Part shown: positions 8,240 through 15,653 of the stretch, one piece after another
How positions within the stretch are numbered: position 1 is the stretch's first letter
How the letters are laid out: each line of letters starts with the position of its first letter
NCBI GenBank assembly: GCA_040756415.1
Contig: JBFLYZ010000042.1
Span: 1-32,754 of the forward strand
Origin: JBFLYZ01 sp040756415
GTDB lineage: Bacteria; Bacteroidota; Bacteroidia; JADZBD01
Direction: 5' to 3'
Length of the DNA: 32,754 bases
Position numbers and translations under genes: made by a program
The notes under the pieces: model-generated
Seen by the model: the letters and a program-made list of their open reading frames with translations, nothing else
The model's database searches: none
What the model was told of the DNA's origin: nothing

Positions 8240-9493
8240 TTAGGCCGTGGTGCCGGCCAGTATTTTGCCGTTCAAAATTACGGTTTCAACCTGATTGGTG
8301 GCAAATGAGTAGGGAATAAATGAGTACGAAGGGATCTCCCTCGTGATAAAGACGCTGGCTTTTTTACCGACCGTTATGCTTCCGTGCGTGGCGGCCAGGC
8401 CCATGGCATAGGCCGAATTGAGCGTAGCGGCATTGATGGCCTCTTCGGGCGTCATTTTGTATTGCACGCAGGCAAGGGAAAGCATGAAGTTCATGTTGCC
8501 GCTGGGACTGGACCCCGGGTTATAATCACTGGCGATAGCTATCGGCAATCCTGCATCTATCATTTTCCTTGCCGGGGGATGAGGCAGTTGCAGGAACCAT
8601 TGCGCCCCCGGAAGCAGGGTGGGCATGGTGCCGGATTTTTTAAGGGCGGCTATATCCTGATCGTTTATATACTCCAGGTGATCCACGCTGATGGCCCCGC
8701 ATTGCACTCCGGCCTGTATCCCACCGCTGTGGCTCAATTGCTCGGCATGCACCTTGCCCTGCAGGCCATGGCCTTTTGCGGCCTCCAGGATGCGTATCGT
8801 TTCTTCGCGGGTAAAATAATTCCGTTCGCAGAACACATCGCAGTAATCGGCCAGCTTTTCCTCCGCGATCCTCGGAAGCATTTCGTGGATGATGGTCGAA
8901 ACGTATTTTTCTTTGCTCGTACCGGAGGGTACCGCGTGCGCGCCCAGGAAGGTGGCTTTGATCGCAAGAGGCGAAAGGCTTTTCAGCTTTTTGATCACCC
9001 GCAGTATTTTCAATTCGCTCTCCAGGCTCAGGCCGTAGCCGCTCTTGATCTCCACCGCACCGGTGCCCATCAGGGCTATCTCTTCCAGGCGCTGCATGGC
9101 GCCTGCCGTCAGCTCTTCCTCCGTGGCCTCTTTAAGCCGCGCAGCCGAGTTAAGTATGCCGCCACCCCGCCTGGCGATCTCTTCATAGCTCAGGCCCTTA
9201 ATGCGGTCTACAAATTCTTTTTCCCTGCTCCCGGCAAAAACCAGGTGGGTATGGGAGTCGCACCAGCAAGGCAGCACCAGCTTATCCGCAGCATCGATCA
9301 CCTGCAGCCCGCTCCAGTCGCTGATACCCGGAAAATCATCCATCGTTCCGAAGCCCGCGATCGTATCGCCTTCTATGGCCAGCCAGGCCTGCTCCATACA
9401 GGGCAATTGGCCCATCGCGGGGCCGCTGATGCGTTCTGTATTGTCCTCGCGCACCTGTACCAGCGAACGTATGTTCTTGATCAGCAATCTCAT
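8240..9493 (-). CDS. hutI: Imidazolonepropionase
   Basis: Hydrolyses 4-imidazolone-5-propionate to N-formimino-glutamate, the substrate of the next gene's product. The 417 aa product is an amidohydrolase with metal ligands in CDSHTHLVFAG, a KSGYG segment, HAEQLSH, DHLEYI and SDYNPGSSPSG, in the order seen in HutI. An in-frame extension reaches 9679, but I place the start at the ATG 9491-9493 (MRLLIKNI), because the extra 62 residues are absent from the family and overlap the divergent gene's signal sequence. A TACTTTTG element sits 39 nt upstream. hutH and hutU are not in the window, so the early pathway genes must be elsewhere. Confidence 0.95.
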   Translation of the reverse strand: MRLLIKNIRSLVQVREDNTERISGPAMGQLPCMEQAWLAIEGDTIAGFGTMDDFPGISDWSGLQVIDAADKLVLPCWCDSHTHLVFAGSREKEFVDRIKGLSYEEIARRGGGILNSAARLKEATEEELTAGAMQRLEEIALMGTGAVEIKSGYGLSLESELKILRVIKKLKSLSPLAIKATFLGAHAVPSGTSKEKYVSTIIHEMLPRIAEEKLADYCDVFCERNYFTREETIRILEAAKGHGLQGKVHAEQLSHSGGIQAGVQCGAISVDHLEYINDQDIAALKKSGTMPTLLPGAQWFLQLPHPPARKMIDAGLPIAIASDYNPGSSPSGNMNFMLSLACVQYKMTPEEAINAATLNSAYAMGLAATHGSITVGKKASVFITREIPSYSFIPYSFATNQVETVILNGKILAGTTA

Positions 9494-9532
9494 TTTTGGT
9501 ACAATAATTGAATGGCGGCTGTCACCATCCCC

Positions 9533-9540
9533 CAAAAGTA
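9533..9540 (-). promoter_or_regulatory. Promoter -7 element for the hutI-ftcD unit
   Basis: TACTTTTG on the minus strand matches TAnnTTTG exactly. It would start an mRNA with a leader of roughly 33 nt. A weaker element on the other strand (TTAATTTG, 9555-9562, one mismatch) could serve the divergent gene, so 9494-9581 acts as a two-way promoter region. Confidence 0.45.
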
Positions 9541-9581
9541 CAGTATTTATTTTCTTAATTTGCCTGCAAAACCCCTTCGTT

Positions 9582-10181
9582 TTGAGAAAAGCGGTTTTAC
9601 TCTGTATGTCCGGCCTTTTCATGTCCGCGTTCGCTGCGGCACAGGATGCCGATTCGGCTGCGGCCGAGCGGGAGCGCAAACTGCTCGAGGCCGTTCAGTA
9701 CGATTATAACGTCATCAAGGCCGACCTGATCAGGGCTTTTGTTGGCGGGATAGGAATCGTTTACGAGCGCAGAACCAACCTCAACGTTTCATTTTTGGGC
9801 GAGCTGGACTGGAACCCCACCGCTTACCGCAAACGCTTTATTCTCGGGGCGGGTGTACGCTACTATTACAACCTCGAGTACCGCATACTTAAGCGCTGGG
9901 AAAAAGGCAAAAAGACCTCCTGCCTCTCGGCCGACTATTTCGAGCTGGACCTGCGCTGCGGGCGCAAAACGGGCGAATATTATGAGGAGTTATATATACC
10001 GACCGGTGGGTTTTTTGCACCGGTGGTCAAGATAGGCTTCCAGCGCAGGCTGGGCAAACGCTGCTTCTTCGACCTCTGGGGCGGCTACCAGATACCCCTG
10101 CCTGACCGCAGGCCCAAGGATGACCGCATCATGCCTTTCGGAACGTTCACAGGGGGCTTTATGTTCGGCATAGGCATATGA
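9582..10181 (+). CDS. Exported hypothetical protein, possible outer-membrane barrel
   Basis: About 199 aa. I do not recognise the family. I chose the TTG at 9582 because it gives a proper signal peptide (RKAVLLCMSGLFMSAFAAAQ), whereas the first ATG at 9606 leaves a shorter one without the positive charge. The mature part alternates polar and aromatic residues (GIGIVYERRTNLNVSF, GAGVRYYYNLEY, FGTFTGGFMFGIGI), as in small beta-barrels. Its stop overlaps the next gene's start by 4 nt (ATGA), so the two are probably translationally coupled and their products work together. Function unknown. Confidence 0.7.
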   Translation: MRKAVLLCMSGLFMSAFAAAQDADSAAAERERKLLEAVQYDYNVIKADLIRAFVGGIGIVYERRTNLNVSFLGELDWNPTAYRKRFILGAGVRYYYNLEYRILKRWEKGKKTSCLSADYFELDLRCGRKTGEYYEELYIPTGGFFAPVVKIGFQRRLGKRCFFDLWGGYQIPLPDRRPKDDRIMPFGTFTGGFMFGIGI

Positions 10182-12724
10182 AAAAGTACGGTAAACATAT
10201 CCTTTTCCTGCTGCTGTGGCCGGGTACTGCCTTTGCCCAGGACAGGCTGGGGCTTGTAACTTCCCGCTACTCGGGGCTGAACGCTGTGTTCATTAACCCT
10301 TCGCTGGGTATTATCTCGCCCTATCAGTTCGACCTGAACCTGGCCACCGGGTCGCTGGCCATCGATAATAACTTCATCTCGGTGCCCAAGAAATTCCTCC
10401 GCGAGCACTTCATCGACCTGGTGGTTTGGATGGACCCCGTGCAGGCGCGCATACTCGATCAGAAGCATAACGGGCTGTATGGCGATCTGTACATGAAGTT
10501 CCCATCATTGGGGCTGCGTTTCGAGAATTACTATGTAGGCGCCTTCTACAATAAACGGATCAATATAACGATGAATGATTTCCCATCGCACCTGCTCAAA
10601 GATTACCTGAGGGGTTTCGATCCCTCGCTGCTCGGCAGGGATACATCGCTGGCCAGGATGAACAGCACGTTCCTGCTATGGGACGAGGCGGGCGGCAGCT
10701 TTTCCACCACCTTTTACCAGTTCGAGAACGACCGCATCAATATTGGCCTGAACCTGAAGTACCTGTTCAGCGCGCAGGGTTATTATGTGCGCACTACAAG
10801 AGATCTGGCATATTCTTATACGGATTCCTCGCAGATCACCATCGATGCTTTTGAGGGAGAGGTGGGGATGATGAACGAGGAGTACGGCCAGGGAATGGCC
10901 TTTGATTTCGGCCTGAACTGGGTCAAGCAGGAAAAAGGCAAATCGTTCGAGCCGGTAAAGACCCCGGGCAAAAAACTGGATAAAAACTACCTCTTCCATG
11001 CCGGCATTTCGCTGGTGGACATGGGTTTTATCCGCTTCCGTGACGGGCAGGTGTACGATGTGAACGCGTATAATCTGAACATAAAGACGCTGGATAAGGA
11101 TACCTTGACGCTTGATGATATCGAGTTTGGAATAGACGATCTGTTCTACTATATCGACTCTGCCGGGACTAACGGTGGCACTACCGGCATTCATTCTTCA
11201 AGCAGCCTGGATATGCGCCTGCCCAGCGCGCTTTCGCTGCAATTCGATTACCATCTCGGAAAGAACTTTTACCTCAACAGCACCTTTACGTTCGGGTTTC
11301 CCGCGCGCGGAGCTGCCGCGGCCAGGCGCCCTTCCCAGCTCTCGGTCACGCCCAGGTACCAGACCAGGGATTTTGAGTTCTTCGTGCCGGTATGCTTCTA
11401 CAACTACAACCAGTTCAGGGTGGGTGCGGCCCTGCGCATCAAAGGGGTGGAGATCGGTACGGACCGGATATACAGCTATACGAAGAACATCGGGGGCCTG
11501 AAAGGCCTGGATTTTTATGTCAGCGTCAAGATCAGCATAGAGGAAATAGAGAAAAGCTTTCTCAAGCCGCCTCAAAAGCAGAAAAAGCAAAGGGAGTGGG
11601 AGTATGGCGGTTATACCAATAAAACGGCTTACAGGCCCAACGAGTTCGTGCAGCTTTATTACAGCTCCCATCCTGACAGCGGAAGCATGCTTGTGCTGCA
11701 AAACTTCGGGGGCGATACGCTGGATACGCTGTACTATACGGTGATGATGCAAAAGCCCCAGCCCTACAAGCCCTGGAAATACGGCTACGGCTTTAAGCTG
11801 GCCAAGAAATACAAGGTGCCCAAGGAAATGAAAAGCGATGTGTACTTCATCGAGAATCGCATACCGGTTGTGGTCAAGCCGGTACAGAACGAGGCCGTGG
11901 ATATCCTGGTGGTGATCCCCACCAATACCTACGAGGCCAATAACCCGAGCGGAGGCAAGAGCATTTATTCCTCCAGGAAAGAAAAACGCAAACCGGCTAA
12001 CGTGGTTTCCTTTATGCGACCCATTCCCGATGCCTTCTTCAAGGCCCTGGCCCCGCTGAACGGCTTTTTAAAAGAGCACCCCGAATGGAAGGTGGGTTAC
12101 ATTACCGATAAGGAGCTCGATAATTCCACCGCCCTCAAGCAGGCCAGGGTGGTGATCATTGCCGGCAACAGCAGCCACTGGACGCGCAAGGCCCGACAGA
12201 ATTTTGATAAGTACATTGCCAAAGGCGGCAACGTGATCCTGCTTTCGGGTTCATATGATTTCATGAAATACCAGGTTCGATACAAAAGCGATGGCAAGCA
12301 ACTGGTTTGCTACAAACAAAGATGGAAGGACCCTAACCCGAACAGGCTGGACAGGACGGGCGAGTGGGCCGACAGCAAGCTGGAGTACCCCATGCCCCGG
12401 TATACCGCTACCTATTACCCGGCACTTCGCGATTCCCTGCTGCCCAGGCTGATCCTGCCCGGGCTGGATACGGGCATTGCGGTCACCAGCTTTGCCGGCA
12501 CCAACGTGATGAAACAAATGATGAATGAGAAAGGGGAGGAGCCTGCGGTATACGGGATCGTTTATAAACAGCCGTTTAATTACGGTAAACCTATTTATGT
12601 ATACAGGGAAAATGCGGTGAGCGGCTTTGTGATCAATTACGCGGGTGACGCGGTGCTGAAGCTGGATACTGTTACCGAGAAAGAGGCCTTAGAGCTGTTT
12701 CTGAACTTTCTCCTGAAGCCGTAG
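10178..12724 (+). CDS. DUF5723-like outer-membrane protein fused to a dimethylformamidase-large-subunit-like module
   Basis: Product of 848 aa with a signal peptide (residues 1-20, ending AFAQ). Residues about 21-460 look like the DUF5723 family of Bacteroidota outer-membrane proteins (SGLNAVFINPSLG, then many alternating strands). From about 475 the sequence changes. Residues 485-575 resemble the Ig-like part (YRPNEFVQLYYSS, LQNFGG), and 577-740 resemble the glutamine-amidotransferase-like part of the N,N-dimethylformamidase beta subunit family: ILVVIPTNTYEANN, GGKSIY, VSFMRP, GYITDKELD, GGNVILLSG, LVCYK, TGEW. The family's GHxEYW motif reads GNSSHW here, so an enzyme activity is doubtful. 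The family match is from memory. Start overlaps the upstream gene by 4 nt. Confidence 0.7.
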   Translation: MKKYGKHILFLLLWPGTAFAQDRLGLVTSRYSGLNAVFINPSLGIISPYQFDLNLATGSLAIDNNFISVPKKFLREHFIDLVVWMDPVQARILDQKHNGLYGDLYMKFPSLGLRFENYYVGAFYNKRINITMNDFPSHLLKDYLRGFDPSLLGRDTSLARMNSTFLLWDEAGGSFSTTFYQFENDRINIGLNLKYLFSAQGYYVRTTRDLAYSYTDSSQITIDAFEGEVGMMNEEYGQGMAFDFGLNWVKQEKGKSFEPVKTPGKKLDKNYLFHAGISLVDMGFIRFRDGQVYDVNAYNLNIKTLDKDTLTLDDIEFGIDDLFYYIDSAGTNGGTTGIHSSSSLDMRLPSALSLQFDYHLGKNFYLNSTFTFGFPARGAAAARRPSQLSVTPRYQTRDFEFFVPVCFYNYNQFRVGAALRIKGVEIGTDRIYSYTKNIGGLKGLDFYVSVKISIEEIEKSFLKPPQKQKKQREWEYGGYTNKTAYRPNEFVQLYYSSHPDSGSMLVLQNFGGDTLDTLYYTVMMQKPQPYKPWKYGYGFKLAKKYKVPKEMKSDVYFIENRIPVVVKPVQNEAVDILVVIPTNTYEANNPSGGKSIYSSRKEKRKPANVVSFMRPIPDAFFKALAPLNGFLKEHPEWKVGYITDKELDNSTALKQARVVIIAGNSSHWTRKARQNFDKYIAKGGNVILLSGSYDFMKYQVRYKSDGKQLVCYKQRWKDPNPNRLDRTGEWADSKLEYPMPRYTATYYPALRDSLLPRLILPGLDTGIAVTSFAGTNVMKQMMNEKGEEPAVYGIVYKQPFNYGKPIYVYRENAVSGFVINYAGDAVLKLDTVTEKEALELFLNFLLKP

Positions 12725-12743
12725 CGCCCATACTATTTTTCCT

Positions 12744-12765
12744 TTTTCCGCGTTAATGCGGAAAA
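12744..12765. terminator. Hairpin between two envelope genes
   Basis: TTTTCCGC - GTTAAT - GCGGAAAA is a perfect 8 bp stem with a 6 nt loop, 20 nt after the 848-aa gene and 10 nt before the next ATG. There is no T-run on the plus side, so it may act as a weak terminator, an mRNA-stabilising structure or an operator. Confidence 0.4.
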
Positions 12766-12775
12766 CCCCTCAACC

Positions 12776-13537
12776 ATGATCAAACATTTTTTTGCCACGC
12801 TGTTTGCGGTTGGCCTGGCGGGATCAGCCGCCTGCGTCACGAACGATTCCCTGCCCGTTTACCGGAACGAGATCGGGCTGAACCTGGCCCCCGTTATTGC
12901 CGTAACCGTAGGAGGCTCTCCCGGTTTCGAGAACAGGTTCGCCTTCGTTTATAAAAGGGCGCTGGATCGGTCCCGGGCCTTCCGGCTGATGCCCTCGCTG
13001 AGCCTGTACAGCCGGGACATGGCGGACATGAACGACTACGATGTAGTGGTGATGACCGATTCCTCAGAGACCAGGAAATACAGAAAGTGGAACAATGATC
13101 CCAAATTACAGGTGAATATGGGCGTGGAATACCGCTGGGGCAAAAGAAAGGTAAAATGGTTCGCAGGCGCGGACCTGTTCTATTCGTACCGAACGTACGG
13201 CTATGACGAATATTTTCAGAGCTATAAATGGGATACGGTAAATGGCAGCTACCAGTTCACCGCAGTGCTGAACGATTCGTCAGGAGCGTACCCGCATTAT
13301 TCGTTTCACCGCAGCAGTTCGGTGCATGCAGCTGGATTAAGCCCTTTTATCGGCCTGAGTATTCCGCTCAGCGCGCATTTCGCCTTAGCCGCTAACTTTG
13401 CGTATAACATTTCTTTCGGGTTCGGCAAAAGCACCGAGCAGGAGAACGGGGGCTGGCTCAGGGAATATAATTTCACCTCGTTCGATGTCGAGTCGACAGG
13501 TGCCATCAGCGATGTTTCGCTGATCTATCGCTTCTGA
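12776..13537 (+). CDS. Exported hypothetical protein, probable outer-membrane beta-barrel
   Basis: Product of 253 aa; family not recognised. It has a signal peptide (IKHFFATLFAVGLAGSA) with a Cys just after it (AACV), a poor lipobox, so I favour ordinary signal peptidase I cleavage. The rest shows repeated amphipathic strands (VNMGVEYRWGKRKVKWFAGADL, in pieces: MGVEYRW, WFAGADLFYSY; LSPFIGLSIPL; FALAANFAYNISFG), and the last residue is Phe (SLIYRF), the usual barrel-assembly signal. It starts 51 bp after the 848-aa gene and may belong to the same unit, with a hairpin between them. Confidence 0.7.
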   Translation: MIKHFFATLFAVGLAGSAACVTNDSLPVYRNEIGLNLAPVIAVTVGGSPGFENRFAFVYKRALDRSRAFRLMPSLSLYSRDMADMNDYDVVVMTDSSETRKYRKWNNDPKLQVNMGVEYRWGKRKVKWFAGADLFYSYRTYGYDEYFQSYKWDTVNGSYQFTAVLNDSSGAYPHYSFHRSSSVHAAGLSPFIGLSIPLSAHFALAANFAYNISFGFGKSTEQENGGWLREYNFTSFDVESTGAISDVSLIYRF

Positions 13538-13550
13538 CGCGCTTTATTCG

Positions 13551-13558
13551 TAGTTTTG
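13551..13558 (+). promoter_or_regulatory. Promoter -7 element for aroC
   Basis: TAGTTTTG matches TAnnTTTG and ends 6 nt before the aroC ATG, predicting a leaderless or nearly leaderless mRNA. No clear -33 TTG is seen. Confidence 0.45.
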
Positions 13559-13564
13559 TTCCCT

Positions 13565-14653
13565 ATGCCGGGAAACAGCTTCGGAAAATTATTTACGCTT
13601 ACCACCTTTGGCGAGTCGCATGGCGAGGCCCTGGGCGGTATCATAGACGGCTGCCCGGCCGGGCTGGTGATCGACCGCGATTTTATCCAGCGCGAGCTCG
13701 ACAGGCGAAAGCCGGGCCAGTCGAAGATCACCACGCAGCGAAAGGAGAGCGATACGATAGAGTTCCTGTCGGGTATTTTCGAAGGGAAAAGCACCGGTAC
13801 GCCTATCGGTTTCATCATCCGTAACGAAGACCAGAAATCGCAGGATTACGGCCACATCATTGATGTATACCGCCCTTCTCATGCCGACTACACCTACGAT
13901 AAAAAATACGGCATTCGCGATCACCGGGGCGGGGGCAGGGCCTCGGCCCGCTCTACGGTTTCAGTCGTAGTGGGCGGAGCCATAGCCAAGCTGCTGCTGC
14001 GCGAAGCGGGCATAGGGATATGGGCTTTCACCTCGCAGGTGGGCAATGTGAAGCTGCTTAAGCATTACTCCAAGCTTGACCTGAAAAAGACCTACGACAG
14101 CCTGGTGCGCTGCCCCGATGAGCTGGTGGGCCAGGCCATGATCAAGAAGATAGAGCGGACCAGGAAAGAGGGCGATACCATTGGCGGCATCGCTTCGTGC
14201 GTGATACAGGGTGTTCAGCCCGGACTGGGCGAGCCGGTATTCGATAAGCTGCATGCCGACCTGGCCAAAGCCATGCTGAGCATCAACGCGGTGAAGGGCT
14301 TTGAGTACGGCAGCGGCTTCGAGGGAACGAAAATGAAAGGCAGCGAACACAACGATATCTTTTATAGAGAAGGCCGCCAGGTCCGCACGAAGACCAATTA
14401 TTCAGGCGGCATACAGGGAGGTATTTCAAACGGAGAGGATATTTATTTCCGCGTAGCGTTCAAGCCCGTGGCTACGCTCATGCAGAAACAGCGGACGGTC
14501 AACGCAAAAGGCGAAGAGGTGGAAATGATGGGCAAGGGCAGGCACGACCCCTGCGTATTGCCCCGCGCTGTACCTGTAGTGGAAGCCATGGCCGCCCTGG
14601 TCATTGCCGACCACCTGCTGCGAAGCAAAACGGTTAAACTCAGTAAGGAGTAA
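13565..14653 (+). CDS. aroC: Chorismate synthase
   Basis: Final step of the shikimate pathway: converts 5-enolpyruvylshikimate 3-phosphate to chorismate with reduced FMN. The 362 aa product has the family motifs GESHG near residues 16-20, the RPSHAD and RGGGRASAR segments near 100-130, and the C-terminal GRHDPCVLPRAVPVVEAM segment. The length is normal. A TTG at 13556 is in frame, but it lies inside the promoter element, so the ATG at 13565 is used. The 3' end overlaps the convergent glycine-rich gene by 14 nt. No other shikimate gene is nearby. Confidence 0.97.
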   Translation: MPGNSFGKLFTLTTFGESHGEALGGIIDGCPAGLVIDRDFIQRELDRRKPGQSKITTQRKESDTIEFLSGIFEGKSTGTPIGFIIRNEDQKSQDYGHIIDVYRPSHADYTYDKKYGIRDHRGGGRASARSTVSVVVGGAIAKLLLREAGIGIWAFTSQVGNVKLLKHYSKLDLKKTYDSLVRCPDELVGQAMIKKIERTRKEGDTIGGIASCVIQGVQPGLGEPVFDKLHADLAKAMLSINAVKGFEYGSGFEGTKMKGSEHNDIFYREGRQVRTKTNYSGGIQGGISNGEDIYFRVAFKPVATLMQKQRTVNAKGEEVEMMGKGRHDPCVLPRAVPVVEAMAALVIADHLLRSKTVKLSKE

Positions 14654-15647
14654 TAGTGATCACGGGCTGCGGGCCGCTGGGCCCGTTCTGCCCCTGGATC
14701 CCTGGAAATCCATTGGGAGAGCGGCTGCCCAGGTTGGTAGGATCGGCCAGTGCGCCTTTGCCGCCATTGCCCCCTTTTCCTCCCGACCCGCCCAGGTTCA
14801 CGCATACGATCTCGTTGCCTATTTCAAAAGCGTTCTTGGCTATGTTCACCACAATGGTGCCGCCCGGGCCCCCGTTACCGCCATTACCTCCGTTGCCACC
14901 GTAGGTCTTTGCGCTGCCGGTTACCCCATCGGGACCGTTCTCACCGTTGCCTCCTTTGCCGCCTTTGCTTTCTATCAGCACGCTCTTGAACCTGCCCGGC
15001 ACTATTTTATATTCATATAGCTGTGCGTTATCCACGTCAAGTACCTTGGCCAGGTAAAAACTATCCTTCTTGTCTTTGCTGTACTGCTTAACGATGTTCA
15101 CCTGTATGTTCATCCCGGCCTCGCCATCCGTTCCGTTGGCGCCCGTTACCTCGGTATAGTTGAACAGCCGTTCGCTTATTTTCTTGTCAGCAGGCGACTG
15201 GCCGTCCTTGCCGTTGTAGTTCAGCCTGACCAGTCCTTTGTAGTTCAGCCTGAACGTAAAGCTCTTTTCATAGCTCTTGTCTTTGTTCTCGAGCGAGAAC
15301 ACGACCGTGCATACCGAATCGGCCAGTGATTTTGGGCGCGGTGCCAGCGTAAGGGCCCCGCCCAGTTGCAGGGCGCTGCCCGCAAGCTTGAAAGCAAACT
15401 CGCAATTGGTCGTCTTCACTTTTATATCCGCTGCATCTTTAATGCTCAGCGGGTATTGCTTCTCCTTATCCTTGTCCTTTCCCTTTTCCTTGATTGTTAC
15501 CTCGTAGAACCGGAAATTGATCACGGTGCCGTAGTTAAGGTCAGCGAGGGTATCGTGTTCGACCTGGAAGCCGCTGAACTTTGCGGCAAAGATGCAGGGC
15601 GAAACGCAGGATAAAAGCAAACCGAGGGTGACGATACGGTGCCTCAT
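14640..15647 (-). CDS. Secreted glycine-rich protein of unknown function
   Basis: Product of 335 aa with a signal peptide (RHRIVTLGLLLSCVSPCIFA). The middle contains a Lys-rich patch near 53-65 (KEKGKDKDKEKQ) and then several G-rich runs: GKDGQSP and GANGTDGEAG near 145-180, GGKGGNGENGPDG near 228-240, GGNGGNGGNGGPGG near 248-262, GGSGGKGGNGGKG near 284-296 and a Gly/Pro/Asn tail. These alternate with beta-rich stretches (TIVVNIAKN, NEIVCVNL). The pattern is collagen-like but not strict G-X-Y, so a beta-helix or fibrous surface protein is possible. It starts 6 bp after the GH9 cellulase stop, so the two share an operon; a role in binding the cell surface or polysaccharide is a guess. No T9SS sorting domain is seen. 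Confidence 0.75.
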   Translation of the reverse strand: MRHRIVTLGLLLSCVSPCIFAAKFSGFQVEHDTLADLNYGTVINFRFYEVTIKEKGKDKDKEKQYPLSIKDAADIKVKTTNCEFAFKLAGSALQLGGALTLAPRPKSLADSVCTVVFSLENKDKSYEKSFTFRLNYKGLVRLNYNGKDGQSPADKKISERLFNYTEVTGANGTDGEAGMNIQVNIVKQYSKDKKDSFYLAKVLDVDNAQLYEYKIVPGRFKSVLIESKGGKGGNGENGPDGVTGSAKTYGGNGGNGGNGGPGGTIVVNIAKNAFEIGNEIVCVNLGGSGGKGGNGGKGALADPTNLGSRSPNGFPGIQGQNGPSGPQPVITITPY

Positions 15648-15653
15648 ACTGGA

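Noticed and set aside
9494..9679. N-terminal extension of hutI by 62 residues
   Set aside because: The extension is antisense to the signal sequence of the divergent gene, contains the promoter region and is not part of imidazolonepropionase; the ATG at 9493 starts the family sequence.
14656..14960. Repetitive GGN/CCN-rich DNA as a CRISPR or tandem repeat array
   Set aside because: The repetition comes from glycine-rich codons in a continuous reading frame with a signal peptide; units are irregular and there are no spacers.
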